The notes under the pieces are model-generated. The model saw only the letters and a program-made list of their open reading frames with translations. It ran no database searches and was not told the DNA's origin. Position numbers and translations under genes: made by a program. This document shows, piece by piece, positions 63,620 through 64,000 of a stretch of DNA of 64,000 nt. Numbering within the stretch: the stretch's first letter is position 1; each line of letters opens with the position of its first letter. The DNA is from Pedobacter sp. B4-66 (GTDB lineage Bacteria; Bacteroidota; Bacteroidia; Sphingobacteriales; Sphingobacteriaceae). Where the stretch lies: positions 62,001 to 126,000 of the forward strand of contig NZ_JAFVME010000008.1 in the NCBI RefSeq assembly GCF_018492665.1. The letters run 5' to 3'.

Positions 63620-63820
63620 ATGAAAAACGCATTTAAATTTGGCTTTTTAGCTTTAGCAATCTCTTTATCAGTAGCAGCTTGTAACTCTGAGAAAAAAGCA
63701 GATACTACTGACACTTCAGTAGTTGATTCTTCAGCTGTTGCAACTGTTGATACTACTGTTGTTGATACTGCTGCTAAAGATACTGCTGCAGCTGCTCCAG
63801 CTGACACAACTAAACACTAG
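63620..63820 (+). CDS. Tiny Asp-Thr-rich lipoprotein
   Basis: A 66-residue lipoprotein with signal peptide ending SVAAC (Cys21). The mature 46 residues consist nearly only of Asp, Thr, Val, Ser and Ala, with five sites that fit D-(S/T)-(A/I/L/V/M/T): D28, D44, D49, D54 and D62. It is probably unfolded and could be heavily O-glycosylated. It is divergent from the ECF sigma gene and shares its upstream region, so it may be a target of that sigma factor. The small lipoprotein at 4987 has the same plan. Function unknown. Confidence 0.82.
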   Translation: MKNAFKFGFLALAISLSVAACNSEKKADTTDTSVVDSSAVATVDTTVVDTAAKDTAAAAPADTTKH

Positions 63821-63836
63821 TCAAAAAGCAACTTAT

Positions 63837-63869
63837 AAAAAAGGTCTTGGAGTTTCCAAGGCCTTTTTT
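63837..63869 (+). terminator. Terminator after tiny lipoprotein gene
   Basis: A 14-bp stem (AAAAAAGGTCTTGG with CCAAGGCCTTTTTT, one G-T pair, 5-base loop) ending in a run of T. Confidence 0.9.
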
Positions 63870-63925
63870 CTTGTCCAAACTTTTGCTTTTCAGCAACCTT
63901 ACTTCATTAAAAGGCTAATAAATGC

Positions 63926-63933
63926 TACATTTG
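63926..63933 (+). promoter_or_regulatory. Promoter -7 element for purB
   Basis: TACATTTG matches the Bacteroidota -7 consensus TAnnTTTG and lies 23 bases before the purB ATG. No clear -33 TTG is at the right distance. Confidence 0.5.
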
Positions 63934-63956
63934 CGCTTGTAAAATAAGTCAAATTC

Positions 63957-64000
63957 ATGAATTTATCTCCTCTTCAAGCTATTTCTCCAGTTGATGGTCG
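63957..64000 (+). CDS. purB: Adenylosuccinate lyase, N-terminal fragment (cut by window end)
   Basis: The last 44 bases open with ATG 63957 and encode MNLSPLQAISPVDGR, the typical start of bacterial adenylosuccinate lyase (pattern L.A.SPVDGRY). The enzyme cleaves SAICAR and adenylosuccinate in purine synthesis. Only 14 complete codons are inside the window, so the call rests on this motif. Confidence 0.75.
   Translation, partial: MNLSPLQAISPVDG

Noticed and set aside
1..64000. CRISPR array, rRNA operon, intact insertion sequence or replication origin
   Set aside because: I looked for regularly spaced repeats, transposase motifs and DnaA-box clusters and saw none. The only regular repeats are the 108-bp duplication and the 22-base-period spacer repeat.

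Overview
The window looks like chromosomal DNA from a Bacteroidota bacterium of the Sphingobacteriaceae (Pedobacter-like). Evidence: Bacteroidota-specific families (DUF4296 and DUF4142 lipoproteins, DUF2723, TIGR02757, MutS2 next to DUF4296), GH92 and GH172 glycosidases, an archaeal-type ProS, very few Shine-Dalgarno sites, and promoters of the TTTG-N19/20-TAnnTTTG type. No CRISPR array, rRNA, intact transposase or replication origin is visible.

The left third (about 1-23.4 kb) is accessory in character. It holds an orphan CheB-CheR-PAS fusion and a PAS-only protein with a fresh 108-bp internal duplication, a run of small lipoproteins and envelope genes, a GH172 gene with two near-identical palindromic operators upstream, and a stretch of decayed genes (10.3-12.2 kb: PiT transporter tail, Crp/Fnr tail, alpha/beta hydrolase with an in-frame stop). 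Next comes a 7-kb sugar-degradation block (GH92 alpha-mannosidase, PhyH dioxygenase, an (alpha/alpha)6 glycosidase and a divergent AraC regulator), bounded on both sides by the same decayed repeat. A large metallophosphoesterase of higher G+C follows. The block ends at a tRNA-Ser(GCU) gene.

From 23.5 kb on the sequence is A+T-rich and housekeeping-like: 7TM-HD phosphodiesterase, thiolase, two tandem POT peptide transporters, a polyprenol-phosphate mannose synthase-like GT2, a proS-led operon (proS, unknown, Cys/Met PLP enzyme, TIGR02757, YdeI/DUF1905), a lipoprotein plus OmpP1/FadL porin, a UbiD decarboxylase, dps, LysM-DPBB plus udk, a minus-strand series DUF4296-mutS2-sugar dehydrogenase-scoAB, and a tightly overlapping plus-strand operon yggS-GNAT-DUF3298-aspartate kinase-methyltransferase. 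After these come TPR, SDR, DUF2723, a 1-Cys peroxiredoxin, DUF72 and DUF486. The thiolase and ScoAB together suggest acetoacetate/acetoacetyl-CoA metabolism.

The right end carries the most interesting unit. An ECF sigma factor is followed one base later by a protein that joins a short anti-sigma-like cytoplasmic region, one membrane helix and a complete trypsin-like protease domain (His179, Asp209, Ser281). Divergent from it is a tiny lipoprotein full of Asp-Thr/Ser sites, and the shared intergenic region carries three copies of a GTAACCCA motif. The window closes inside the start of purB.
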